A stretch of 64,000 nt of DNA from Pedobacter ginsengisoli. Lineage in GTDB: Bacteria > Bacteroidota > Bacteroidia > Sphingobacteriales > Sphingobacteriaceae. Shown piece after piece: positions 10,839 through 20,116 of the stretch. The stretch is taken from NCBI RefSeq assembly GCF_030244015.1, contig NZ_JASSYX010000002.1, positions 1,116,001 through 1,180,000 of the forward strand, in the 5' to 3' direction. Made by a program: the position numbers and the translations under genes. The notes beneath the pieces were generated by a model, which was not told where the DNA came from, did not search any database, and saw only the letters and a list, made by a program, of their open reading frames with translations. The first letter of the stretch is position 1. Every line of letters starts with the position of its first letter.

Positions 10839-11511
10839 CACCTTATTTGCAGTCATATTTATACTGCAGCTCCTGTCCGAATACAACCATGAGCTGATCA
10901 GGCTAAAATATACCACCAAGCCGCTTATTGTATTGTCGCTTTTGCTGATGTTGACTGTCGGCACAAGATTAAAGGGTCGCTTTCACAAACGCATCTTCAC
11001 AGGTTTGCTGTTTGCCCTCGCTGGTGATATTTTGCTCATGCTGGGCGACAACCCGGCGTATTTTATGTACGGACTGGGTGCATTTCTCATTTGTCATATC
11101 TGCTACATCAGTGCATTTTACCTCGATTTCAGATCGGCACCCGAACTGGACAAGAAAGGTGCGCGAATAGCAATTTTGATGTGTGCATTTTTTGGTATTG
11201 GCTTTTATTTCTACATCAGGCCACATTTAGGGCCTATGAGACTACCTGTCCTGGCTTATACCTTTGTGATCAGCCTGATGATGATGATGGCTGCCTTCCG
11301 GAACCTGAGGGTAAACCGGTCCAGTTTCCTGTTCATCTTGTTTGGCGCCATTTGTTTCCTTGTTTCAGATGCGCTCCTGGCGCTGAATAAATTTGTAATA
11401 CAGTTTGATTATGCGGGTGTATTTATCATGGCTGCCTATATGGCCGCGCAATACCTGATCACAATGGGGGCGGTAGACCGCAAACTAATTAATCTTTATC
11501 CAAAGCAGTAA
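10813..11511 (+). CDS. YhhN family lysoplasmalogenase
   Basis: 232 residues, about eight membrane segments. Family motifs: LLFALAGDILLML, GAFLICHICYISAF and FLVSDALLALNKF, as in TMEM86 and YhhN proteins, which hydrolyse the vinyl-ether bond of lysoplasmalogens. Conserved Asp residues in AGDILLM and VSDALLA are the likely catalytic pair. It overlaps the 3' end of the AGMO-like gene by 26 bp, so translation is probably coupled. Its 3' end overlaps the convergent pbpC gene by 23 bp. Together with its partner it points to breakdown of alkyl- and alkenyl-ether lipids. Confidence 0.85.
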   Translation: MLKKHLKFNTLFAVIFILQLLSEYNHELIRLKYTTKPLIVLSLLLMLTVGTRLKGRFHKRIFTGLLFALAGDILLMLGDNPAYFMYGLGAFLICHICYISAFYLDFRSAPELDKKGARIAILMCAFFGIGFYFYIRPHLGPMRLPVLAYTFVISLMMMMAAFRNLRVNRSSFLFILFGAICFLVSDALLALNKFVIQFDYAGVFIMAAYMAAQYLITMGAVDRKLINLYPKQ

Positions 11512-13981
11512 ATACCTGCACCAAACGTTCACCATCTTCATCTACCAGGGTAAGCGTATGTTTTCCGGCAGGCGGGCTCAGCGCCAGCTGGTGATAATTT
11601 TTAGTCGTCGTCACATATTCATTATCAATATGCCAATAGATGCTGGCATTGGCCCGACGGTGTGTGGCATTAAAAACAACTTTTCCACGTGTGCCGTCCA
11701 GCTCGACCGGTATATACACACTCGCATAGTTCTTAGGGTAGATCATTTCCATGACATTCCCATTGCCGGCATCTTCGCAACCTGGTTTATAAACCGGCAG
11801 GTCTTTATAATCGCTGTTCTTGATCTTGTAATAATATTCCATGGCAGGAGGCAACACGAACCAGGCTTTGTGAACCATCAAAGAAGGCTGCTCACAACCA
11901 TCTGTGACCCTGTACGTGCCCGTCCGGTCGAGATGGATCATTTTATGATAGGGGCAGAGCGTCGTTTTTTCCCCGGCGGGGGATACCAGCTGCATCACTT
12001 TATCTGTGCAATACGCTCCTGCCTTGTAGCCACTCTGACGGCAAACCATCATTTGCTTCAATTTGTTTTTAGGAGTTTTAAACCATTTTCCAACCGGCAG
12101 CTGTTTAAAAATATCAAACAGTACCGGCGCTGCCGCATCTATTCCGGTTAGTCCAGGCCGGCCTTCACCATCGGCATTGCCTGCCCATACGCAAACAACA
12201 TAATCTGACGTAAGTCCGATGGCCCAGGCGTCCCTGAAGCCAAAACTGGTCCCCGTCTTCCAGGCCAGCCGTTTTGAAGAGGAAAATTGCTCCCACAGAC
12301 CTTCCTCCCCGGGACGCATCAGTTCTTCCATGGCATTAAAAGTATTCCAGATCGATCCGTGATCGATAATCGAGTTGATCTGTGTCTGGAACCGGTCAAA
12401 GCGCTGGTCACGGCTTATCGGCTGGCCATGCCCATCCAGAGGGTGAAAATAAACCGGAGGATCATAATCGTGCGGATTGTACCGGCCTTTATAATCATTA
12501 AAATGGTTTAATGTTCTTGCCATTCCCATATATGCCTTTGCAAGATCCCACATGGTGACCTCGCTGCCCCCAAGTATCAATGACAGGCCATAATGGTCTG
12601 CCGGCTGGCTCAATGTACTGAAACCAAACTGTTTCAGTTTGTCATAAAATCTCGGATACTTATAACTCTGCAGCATCTTGACCGCAGGGATATTTAAAGA
12701 GCGGCTCAGGGCACGATCTGCCGGGATGGCACCATCATAGCCCATATCATAATTTTGAGGCGAATAACCGCTTATCTGAGTGGGTATATCAGCGATCAGT
12801 GTTTTGGGTAAAATAAAACCATCATTGAGCATACTGGCGTACAAAAAGGGTTTTAGCGTGCTGCCTGGACTACGGGGGGCTTTGATCATGTCTACATGAC
12901 TCTCCAGTTCCTTGTTTTCCGGCTGATAAATATTGCCCGCATAACTGATCACCGTGCCTTTTTTTACATCAAGGACCAGTGCGGCAATGTTGTTGATGCC
13001 ATTTGCCCGGTAACGGTTGTTGTACCGCTTTAAAAGTTCATTTACACGCAGTTGCAGGCTGAAATCTAAAGTGGAAGTGATACGGGTTGTGGTGCTGACA
13101 AACCTGGCATTTCGAATGCCTGCCCGATATTCCGTTTTAAATCTGTTCAGCAGATGAGGAGCATACTGAGGCAGAGGCAAGGGCTCATCAGGAATAGGCT
13201 CCAGTTTTGACAAATCTGCAGTGGCCCTGTCCAGAATGTGTAATCTGACCAGTTTATCCAGCAGGTCATTCCTTTTTTTGATCAGCCTTGCTGAATTCTT
13301 TCCGGGGCGGACCAGTGAAGGGCTATTGGGAAGTACAGCCAGGGTTGCCATTTCACCCCAGGACAGGCTTTCCGCACTGCGTCCAAAATAACGCCAGGCT
13401 GCCGCATCCAAACCAACGACATTACTTCCAAATGGCGCGTTGCCGGCATACAGTTTCAATATGTCCTGTTTGGAATTGGTCAGTTCCAGTCTGAATGCCA
13501 GCAAGACCTCTATTAGCTTCTGCCACAGCGTTCTGTCTGCACCACGTGAAAGCCTGATTACCTGCATGGTAATGGTACTGCCGCCGCTGACCACACTTTT
13601 CGCCCTGATGTTTTGCCGCGCAGCCCTGGCCATAGCCATAAAGTCCACACCCGGATGCTTGTAGAAGCGCTTGTCCTCAAAAGCGATCAGGCACTGCGCA
13701 AACCTGACCGGTACAGAATCGGCAACAGGAAACCGCCACTGACCGTCTTTGGCGATAGACGCACTCAATAGACGTCCGTCGGATGCTTCAATCACAAATG
13801 AAGTCGGAGATATAAACAGCTGTCCTGGCAATGAAAACAAAAACGCCAGCAACAACAGGACACAAACCAGGTCCGTCATCCAGAGCGCAGCGGAGGATCT
13901 CTTGTCTTTGCTACTCAAGAGATCTCTCCTCTGTCGGGACGACGAAAAACAGATCCTGCCTATTTTACGACTTGAACCCAT
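11489..13981 (-). CDS. pbpC: Penicillin-binding protein 1C (peptidoglycan glycosyltransferase/transpeptidase)
   Basis: 830 residues. One membrane anchor (about residues 36-56), a GT51 transglycosylase domain with catalytic Glu102 in FEDKRFYKHPGVD, a transpeptidase domain with Ser374-Lys377 (SPGSTLKPF) and KTGTSFGFRDAW, and a C-terminal PBP1C domain. It follows the alpha-2-macroglobulin gene with a 22-bp overlap, the conserved yfhM-pbpC pairing. The first 34 residues are mostly the translation of a palindromic repeat (13875-13943); an internal ATG at 13879 (Met35) would give about 796 residues, nearer the usual length. The upstream start keeps a very basic cytoplasmic tail, so both starts remain possible. 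Confidence 0.92.
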   Translation of the reverse strand: MGSSRKIGRICFSSSRQRRDLLSSKDKRSSAALWMTDLVCVLLLLAFLFSLPGQLFISPTSFVIEASDGRLLSASIAKDGQWRFPVADSVPVRFAQCLIAFEDKRFYKHPGVDFMAMARAARQNIRAKSVVSGGSTITMQVIRLSRGADRTLWQKLIEVLLAFRLELTNSKQDILKLYAGNAPFGSNVVGLDAAAWRYFGRSAESLSWGEMATLAVLPNSPSLVRPGKNSARLIKKRNDLLDKLVRLHILDRATADLSKLEPIPDEPLPLPQYAPHLLNRFKTEYRAGIRNARFVSTTTRITSTLDFSLQLRVNELLKRYNNRYRANGINNIAALVLDVKKGTVISYAGNIYQPENKELESHVDMIKAPRSPGSTLKPFLYASMLNDGFILPKTLIADIPTQISGYSPQNYDMGYDGAIPADRALSRSLNIPAVKMLQSYKYPRFYDKLKQFGFSTLSQPADHYGLSLILGGSEVTMWDLAKAYMGMARTLNHFNDYKGRYNPHDYDPPVYFHPLDGHGQPISRDQRFDRFQTQINSIIDHGSIWNTFNAMEELMRPGEEGLWEQFSSSKRLAWKTGTSFGFRDAWAIGLTSDYVVCVWAGNADGEGRPGLTGIDAAAPVLFDIFKQLPVGKWFKTPKNKLKQMMVCRQSGYKAGAYCTDKVMQLVSPAGEKTTLCPYHKMIHLDRTGTYRVTDGCEQPSLMVHKAWFVLPPAMEYYYKIKNSDYKDLPVYKPGCEDAGNGNVMEMIYPKNYASVYIPVELDGTRGKVVFNATHRRANASIYWHIDNEYVTTTKNYHQLALSPPAGKHTLTLVDEDGERLVQVFTALDKD
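13875..13943. repeat. Imperfect palindromic repeat at the 5' end of pbpC
   Basis: Arms 13875-13904 and 13916-13943 are imperfect inverted repeats (shared blocks ATCTCTTG, GAGG, GTC-TCC) around an 11-nt centre. The composition (GTCATCC-AGAGCGCAGCGGAGG type) resembles REP-like palindromes scattered in Sphingobacteriaceae genomes. Here it is in frame within pbpC and encodes the basic N-terminal tail, just before the membrane segment. Only this copy occurs in the window. Confidence 0.65.
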
Positions 13982-16900
13982 TTACCGGCTTCGGTAGCAC
14001 TAATATTGTTGTTGTACATCGCCTCGCACTGTGTGGCGGATAAATAATACCTGCCAATGTATGACGCATTCAGCAATACTTTGTAAACTACAGTCTCGTT
14101 TTCCCTCAGATTAAAATAAGTAAACACCCGGTCGTCCCTGATGTCGCGGTAAGTATAAGGCGAGGAGGCAATGATGCTTTCATTGTCATTGACCCTTGTA
14201 TTGATGATCTCCCAGCCTGAAGGAAAGATCTGCGTCAATGCCATCTGTTCATAATACCCCATCCGGCCCGGATTCTTAATCGTTACTTCTGCATAAAAAT
14301 CTGTACCCTGTCTTAAGATACCCGGATCCAGAGGCTTGCCGTTCAATAACTTATAACTGATGCTCATGTCAAGCGCATCCGGGTTGTTTGGCAGGAAAGT
14401 ATTCTGTCCGGCCGAAGGCTGTCCCTGCAAAATCAGACGGGCAAACAATACGCCCTTGCCAGTATTGGTAACCGATACCGCACCTTGCCCGGCAGAACTG
14501 CCACCCTTAAAGGTCAATGGCGTACTGATGATATATTGCGCGGAATTTACATTTCCTTTCTTACCATCAACGGTATAACTGTATTTTAAACTGGCCGATG
14601 AACTGGTTTGCCCACAAAATTTGGCGATGGCCAGCAAACTATAAGCTGTAGTCTGTGTGCTGTACCAGCTGTCTTTACCCATTTCAGCAGCGACTGTTTG
14701 AAGAATCTGCGCAGCGGAAGAAGTACGGCCCAATAAGGTCAGCGTCTCCAGGATCATGGCCTCATCACGCAGATCAGAACCATAGGTGCCACCCAGCTGA
14801 TTGTAAGGCTGAATCTCCGTAGATAACCCTTTGATCAGGTTGCCCGCCGCATCATTTTGTCCTGCAAGTTTATAAGCCGCCGCCAGTCTCCATTTGGCAG
14901 TAACTGACAAATACTGAAAGCCCCTTAAGCGGTTCATGGCCGCGATATCCGGTCTTTTGGCCAGAGCCAGAACATATAACCGATATGCCTGTGACAAATC
15001 GCCACCGTAAAAATTAGTGCTGTTTGGCACCCAGGCCGATGCTTTGGTTTTCAGGTAACGGAGAAGTTCATCGGCCATGCCAACTGGCAGCGTATAACCC
15101 ACGTTTTGAGCCTCGATCAGGAAATGTCCTGCATAATTAGTACCCCATTCATCAGAGTTACCCTCACCAGGCCAATAGCTCAAGCCACCATCAGGAGTTT
15201 GAAAGCCGCGGAGCCTGTTGATGCCTGCCTTAATGTTCATTTCCGTTTTCGCCTTTTGAGATTCATTCAGCGCCGTTAGCTTGTCCAAAAACAATTGCGG
15301 AAATACAGAAGAAGTGGTCTGCTCCACACAGCCATGCGGATATTGCATCAGGTAACTGAGCCGTTTTTTAAGGTCAATAGGAGGTATGGCCGACAACTCT
15401 ACCGATCCGGAATTTGTACCATTCATTCCTATCGGCGAATACCCCACAGACCAGTTGCTTCCCGGCTGTATCACTGCAGAAACCACATTGGTGACATAAG
15501 GATTCGGATTCCTGATGTCCATTTCTACATCGTAGACTGCCTTTTCAGTACCGCTTTGCGCAGTGATCTGAACTTTGGCGATTCCAATAAGCTCAGGCAC
15601 CTTGATCTGGAAATAAGCAAGCTGTTCACCCGGTTGTTTAAAGGCCAGCTGTTTTGAAGCTCCGCCAATGACCTGCAGGTTTGTCGCCTTCAACTGTACC
15701 GAAACATTCTTTAAATTAGGCTCAGTTGCGAATATCGTAGCAGGAAGGGTAAAACTCTCACCCGGACCGATCACCCTTGGCAGCGTAGCCAATAGCATCA
15801 GTGGCTTTTTGACCTGTACCGATTTTTCAGCAAACCCATAAGCACCGTCTTGTCCGGCCACGACCATAGCCCTCACCGCACCGATATACTGCGGCAGTTT
15901 AAATTTATGCACTTTGCTTTCTCCTTTGCCCAATGCAAAAGGCCCCAGGTATTTAACCACAGGCACAAACCTGTTGGCCTTGGCCGGGTTAAGATTTCTG
16001 TTGATCGAACCATCACCGCCAATACTCAGTATCCGCTCCAGGTTACCGCCCCATGCGCCAAGCACATAGTCAAACAGATCCCATGTTTTTACACCCAGGC
16101 CTTCACGCGCATAGAATATCCCATGAGGATCAGGAGTTTTAAACCTGGTGAGGTCAAGTAAGCCTTCATCCACAATCGCAATGGTGTAGGTCATGGCCTT
16201 GCCGTTTTGCTCGGCTATCGTAATGGTATTTTCCGTTTCCGGTTTAATCTTGTCCGCCATTTTGATCACTGGTTTCAGTATCGTCTGCGGATCTTCGATC
16301 AGCAAAGGAATGGCGCCATACATCCGGATCGGCAGGTCATTGACCGTCTGCGCATGCGGTTGTAACAAAGTGACATTGGCAAACACATTTGGCGCCATTG
16401 CAGCTTCCGCTTTGAAAGTAAACTGCGTCTGACCGGGCTTTGTATCCGTCCAAAACGTTTTGAGCACCCTGCTGCCATTCTCAATAGAGATCAGCGCACG
16501 GCCGCCTTTTCCGGACGGAATGGTCAGGACCACATCTTCACCCACATTGTATTTCGGCTTATTGCTGGTGAAAGACAGCATAGAAGCCTCAGTAGGATTG
16601 TTGGCCTGCTCACGCTGTGCCCAGCCCGGCCAGTCAATATAAACAGATTTACCGGTCACATGACCGCCGTTCAGGTCCCGAACCAGGATCAGGTAACGTC
16701 CCCATTCCGGCTCGTTGATGCGCAGGTTCCAGTTGCCCTTACCATCCTGTAGTGTGATGTTTTCTTTTTTAACCAGTTTATTGTAAGAGTTTTGTGTGAA
16801 ATTGGCAAAGGAATTTTCATCATCCTGTTCCCACCACCATCGCCATTGTACCTTGTACAGTTCCACATCCACAGTCTTTCCGCCTTTGACCAGTTTCCCG

Positions 16901-19584
16901 TTCCGGTCCACATTCACAATATTTACTGTATGGTCTTTGCCTGTTACCAGCATACCGCTCAGCCTTTCACCTTCAGGGGTCTTTATACCGTAATAGTTTT
17001 CATAAACATGGTAGGGGATGCTAAAATTGTCGATGCTGAAATTACCCCCCGCCTCAAATACTTTGGTGGTAAAATTGGCTTTGAGCATACCCGGCGCAGT
17101 TTTGTTCTCATTTAAGCTGGTGCTGACCTGGGCAACCCCGTTGTCATTGAGCTTACCATCAAAAATGGTCTTCACCTGCGATTGAAACACCACGGTAGGA
17201 TTGTCAAACTCATAGGCCTCAAAACCTTTAAACATAGTTTTCATCGTGTTGAGGTTTACATCAACTTTGGCTTTCAGGTTCTTGCCCGGCGAGCCGAACA
17301 GCCAGTTGGCAGATAAAGTAGCATAAGATGCGCCACCAATGCCTAAATAACCCACGTCACCGGTGTTAAAGTTGATCTTGAGCCGGTTTGGCATGACCGT
17401 CTCTATCTTGATCGTTTTGCTGAAAACAGAACCGCCAGCTTTCACTTTCGCCAGCCAGTTGCCAGTAGGAGCAGTGCTTTCAGTAACGGTTTTGAATGCA
17501 TAAAAACCATTTAACGGCTTGCCGTTAATGCTGCGCCTGATCAACTGACCTTGCGGATTGTACAATTCAAAAGTCACTGGATAACCACCCGGCAGCTTTT
17601 TCAATTTGTCTTCCAGGATGAACGAAAGATATAACGAATCGCCAGGGCGCCAAACACCGCGCTCTCCATAAATAAAGCCTTTCAAGCCATTTTGCACCAC
17701 ATCGCCACTTACATCAAACCTGCTGAGCGGCAGCGAACTCCCATCGTCCATTTTCAGATACCCGCGCTCCTCACCATTTTTTGCAATCAGCAGAAAGGGT
17801 TTTCTTTTTAAATCAAATGAAACCATGCCATCACCACCGGTTTTTACAGTAGTGATCAGCTGGCGCTGATAATCGAGCAGTTCGAGCGTTACCCCGCTCA
17901 TCGGTTGCGCGGTTAGCAGGTCTGTGGCCACAATCATCATGCTGTTGTCGTTGCCGCGTTTAGCGATCAGGCCAATATTTGATGCCATGACGTTTCTGCT
18001 GGCCCATTTATCAGTCGTATAATAAGATGGTTTACATGGATTTTCCCGGTCTTCCCAACGGTAATTATCTGGATAATATCCACTATAACGGCTCCAAAAA
18101 TCATCATCCTCATCAATGTTCTCACTATACCCATGGTATTCATCTTCCTCCTCACTTAGTCCAGATGATGCGGTATTCCCATCTTCAGTCCCACACTGAT
18201 AAACATGATAACTTTGTCTGAAACCGATCGTGATCCTGTACATCGCACCCGGCTCAGTTTTAAGCAGCTTATCCAGATCCAGCACAAACCTGTTCTTCTT
18301 GTGCAGGTTCAGGGCCTTGTCCTCATCCAGTCTGATGGTTTTCTCGACCACAGGCTTACCCACCCGGCGCAATTCATTGCCATCCTTATAATTGTTATTC
18401 TGAAAAAACTGCGGGATGTTATTTTCATAGATCTTGATAATGGTCACATCAACAGCCTTTAGGTTTACCGCTTCAAAAGGCATCACCAGTTTACCAGAAT
18501 TGGGCAATATGGTGCCGCTGCCGGAAATGGTGACTGAAGGAAGCTTGTTTTCAAAGCTGATGGCGCCTGTTTTTTCAACACCCAGCTTTTTACCATTGAT
18601 ATTCTCGACACCAGGATTCACGGTTACTGTGTATGCACCTTCCAGATTAACAGGAGCATAGATCTTTACCTGGCTGGCGTCTATGGTAAACCTCAAATCG
18701 GAAATACCGGACAGAGACAACATACCCGAAAGATCCTGGGCCACGCCAACAGGCTCAGAAAACTGCACCAGTGCATAGTCTTCCTGACCCTGTACCGCTT
18801 TAATATCCAATACTTTAAACACACCCAATGCGGGAACCTGCACCTTCATTTCCCCTTCATTATCCGCATAAATAGGATCACCTGACCATTTCAAAGTCAG
18901 TTCCGTATCAGTTTTGGTCTTTTTGATGCTGTCAATGTTAAACACATAACTGTTCTTTTCCGGATTGTGCGCCCATTTTATCTTCAGCGGTTGCCCGAAA
19001 TCCAGCTCCAGAGCCTTTTCTATGGCCTTCGGATCTTCCTGATCTGAAGTGCTGATCTCGCCCGACAGTTTCATATAGTCCAGCGAAGTATTGTTCTGAG
19101 AGACCAAACCATTCTGGGTCAAACTCAGCCCGGGCTTAATGACTCTAAAATTAAAATCAAACTCTTCCAGGCCCTCCTCAGTCTCAGTGACCTTATTGAG
19201 ATTGAAGGTCGCATCGTAAGCTTCTCCGGATTTCAGTGGCTCGTCAGGTCTGAATTCAACAGTCTGTGCATCAATCCAGTAAGTTTTTCCTTTTACAGAA
19301 GGAGAGAAGCTGAACAGGTCCCTGTTGTCAGCTACACCTACATCGCTAAGCGTCTTGACCTGGTTTGCCAGATGCACCCTGATGAAGCTTTTTTTGGAAA
19401 CGGTACCGGAGGTATAAGATTCTATATATTTAGAATATTTCTGGTTATAATCATGGTGTTTTTCTTTTTTGAAGAAGAAAAAGGCTGCCACTGCGATGAT
19501 GATTCCGACGACCAGGACAGCTGTAAGGGCTATTTTGTTCTTTTTCAGAAAATTGTCAGGAGGGGAGGATTGCTGAGATTCCAT
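13960..19584 (-). CDS. Bacterial alpha-2-macroglobulin family protein
   Basis: 1874 residues. A broad-range protease trap thought to protect the periplasm. The N-terminus has a single membrane helix (residues 17-38, followed by a FFFKKEKHHD basic stop) and no lipobox, so it appears helix-anchored rather than a lipoprotein like E. coli YfhM. Successive beta-sandwich MG domains are followed by a bait region and the thioester motif CVEQ at Cys1419 (in YPHGCVEQ), then an alpha-toroid thioester domain and a receptor-like C-terminus. A low-complexity acidic insert with EEEDEYHGYSEN lies near residues 475-505. It is directly upstream of pbpC, the usual partner in cell wall repair. Confidence 0.93.
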   Translation of the reverse strand: MESQQSSPPDNFLKKNKIALTAVLVVGIIIAVAAFFFFKKEKHHDYNQKYSKYIESYTSGTVSKKSFIRVHLANQVKTLSDVGVADNRDLFSFSPSVKGKTYWIDAQTVEFRPDEPLKSGEAYDATFNLNKVTETEEGLEEFDFNFRVIKPGLSLTQNGLVSQNNTSLDYMKLSGEISTSDQEDPKAIEKALELDFGQPLKIKWAHNPEKNSYVFNIDSIKKTKTDTELTLKWSGDPIYADNEGEMKVQVPALGVFKVLDIKAVQGQEDYALVQFSEPVGVAQDLSGMLSLSGISDLRFTIDASQVKIYAPVNLEGAYTVTVNPGVENINGKKLGVEKTGAISFENKLPSVTISGSGTILPNSGKLVMPFEAVNLKAVDVTIIKIYENNIPQFFQNNNYKDGNELRRVGKPVVEKTIRLDEDKALNLHKKNRFVLDLDKLLKTEPGAMYRITIGFRQSYHVYQCGTEDGNTASSGLSEEEDEYHGYSENIDEDDDFWSRYSGYYPDNYRWEDRENPCKPSYYTTDKWASRNVMASNIGLIAKRGNDNSMMIVATDLLTAQPMSGVTLELLDYQRQLITTVKTGGDGMVSFDLKRKPFLLIAKNGEERGYLKMDDGSSLPLSRFDVSGDVVQNGLKGFIYGERGVWRPGDSLYLSFILEDKLKKLPGGYPVTFELYNPQGQLIRRSINGKPLNGFYAFKTVTESTAPTGNWLAKVKAGGSVFSKTIKIETVMPNRLKINFNTGDVGYLGIGGASYATLSANWLFGSPGKNLKAKVDVNLNTMKTMFKGFEAYEFDNPTVVFQSQVKTIFDGKLNDNGVAQVSTSLNENKTAPGMLKANFTTKVFEAGGNFSIDNFSIPYHVYENYYGIKTPEGERLSGMLVTGKDHTVNIVNVDRNGKLVKGGKTVDVELYKVQWRWWWEQDDENSFANFTQNSYNKLVKKENITLQDGKGNWNLRINEPEWGRYLILVRDLNGGHVTGKSVYIDWPGWAQREQANNPTEASMLSFTSNKPKYNVGEDVVLTIPSGKGGRALISIENGSRVLKTFWTDTKPGQTQFTFKAEAAMAPNVFANVTLLQPHAQTVNDLPIRMYGAIPLLIEDPQTILKPVIKMADKIKPETENTITIAEQNGKAMTYTIAIVDEGLLDLTRFKTPDPHGIFYAREGLGVKTWDLFDYVLGAWGGNLERILSIGGDGSINRNLNPAKANRFVPVVKYLGPFALGKGESKVHKFKLPQYIGAVRAMVVAGQDGAYGFAEKSVQVKKPLMLLATLPRVIGPGESFTLPATIFATEPNLKNVSVQLKATNLQVIGGASKQLAFKQPGEQLAYFQIKVPELIGIAKVQITAQSGTEKAVYDVEMDIRNPNPYVTNVVSAVIQPGSNWSVGYSPIGMNGTNSGSVELSAIPPIDLKKRLSYLMQYPHGCVEQTTSSVFPQLFLDKLTALNESQKAKTEMNIKAGINRLRGFQTPDGGLSYWPGEGNSDEWGTNYAGHFLIEAQNVGYTLPVGMADELLRYLKTKASAWVPNSTNFYGGDLSQAYRLYVLALAKRPDIAAMNRLRGFQYLSVTAKWRLAAAYKLAGQNDAAGNLIKGLSTEIQPYNQLGGTYGSDLRDEAMILETLTLLGRTSSAAQILQTVAAEMGKDSWYSTQTTAYSLLAIAKFCGQTSSSASLKYSYTVDGKKGNVNSAQYIISTPLTFKGGSSAGQGAVSVTNTGKGVLFARLILQGQPSAGQNTFLPNNPDALDMSISYKLLNGKPLDPGILRQGTDFYAEVTIKNPGRMGYYEQMALTQIFPSGWEIINTRVNDNESIIASSPYTYRDIRDDRVFTYFNLRENETVVYKVLLNASYIGRYYLSATQCEAMYNNNISATEAGKWVQVVK

Positions 19585-19692
19585 ACGCTTATGTTTAACA
19601 ATAAGATGCGTACGAAAATTAGTAAAAAAGGATGATAATAATTGTTATTGCAAGCGATAATTTATCAGCATGCCTGACTGTAGTTTTCTAAG

Positions 19693-19704
19693 CCCCGTTA
19701 GGGG
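19693..19704 (-). terminator. Small GC palindrome after the hypothetical gene
   Basis: CCCC-GTTA-GGGG with partial outer pairing (CTA/TAG), 7 bp past the stop of the minus-strand hypothetical gene. No T tract follows, so it may be a 3' end structure or a short repeat instead of a true terminator. Confidence 0.3.
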
Positions 19705-19710
19705 ATAGGA

Positions 19711-20115
19711 TTACTTTATCATTACACCAGGTCTGTCCACAAGCGGAATGCGAATCAGGTTTTCATCAACAATACTCTCAGGCAGAAAAATAAATTTCTT
19801 ATCATAAATGACACCGTTAATGTAATAGCTGAGCCAGTATTCATTCGTCAGCCCGAAAACCTGCGGATCAATAGCTTCTACTCCCGCAAAAGATTTAGGC
19901 CCGATATCACCCAAAGAATGGCGTAAAACAGATGTTTTCACCATCCTGCCATCCTTTTCGCCATAGCCTTTAGAACTGATCAGTACATTTTCGAGTTTTT
20001 CGTTCTTCATGTTAACCAGGTAGACTGTCCAGTTCATGACTTCTGGCGTCTCGCTCATCAGTACCACTGATATGGCCACATCTTCCACTATATTTTCAGG
20101 AATGTCTTTTTTCAT
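19711..20115 (-). CDS. Conserved hypothetical protein downstream of topA
   Basis: 134 residues, no signal peptide, no membrane segment, no recognised domain. The predicted composition is beta-rich (ISVVLMSE, WTVYLVNMKNEKLENVLISSKGYGEKDGR, YWLSYYINGVIYDKKFIFLPES), suggesting a small beta-sandwich. It starts 1 bp after the topA stop codon, so it is almost certainly cotranscribed with topA. The tight linkage suggests a conserved partner or regulator of topoisomerase, or just operon hitch-hiking; function unknown. Confidence 0.75.
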   Translation of the reverse strand: MKKDIPENIVEDVAISVVLMSETPEVMNWTVYLVNMKNEKLENVLISSKGYGEKDGRMVKTSVLRHSLGDIGPKSFAGVEAIDPQVFGLTNEYWLSYYINGVIYDKKFIFLPESIVDENLIRIPLVDRPGVMIK

Positions 20116-20116
20116 T

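Noticed and set aside
11558..12151. A 197-codon open frame antisense to pbpC
   Set aside because: Fully inside pbpC with no recognisable domain.
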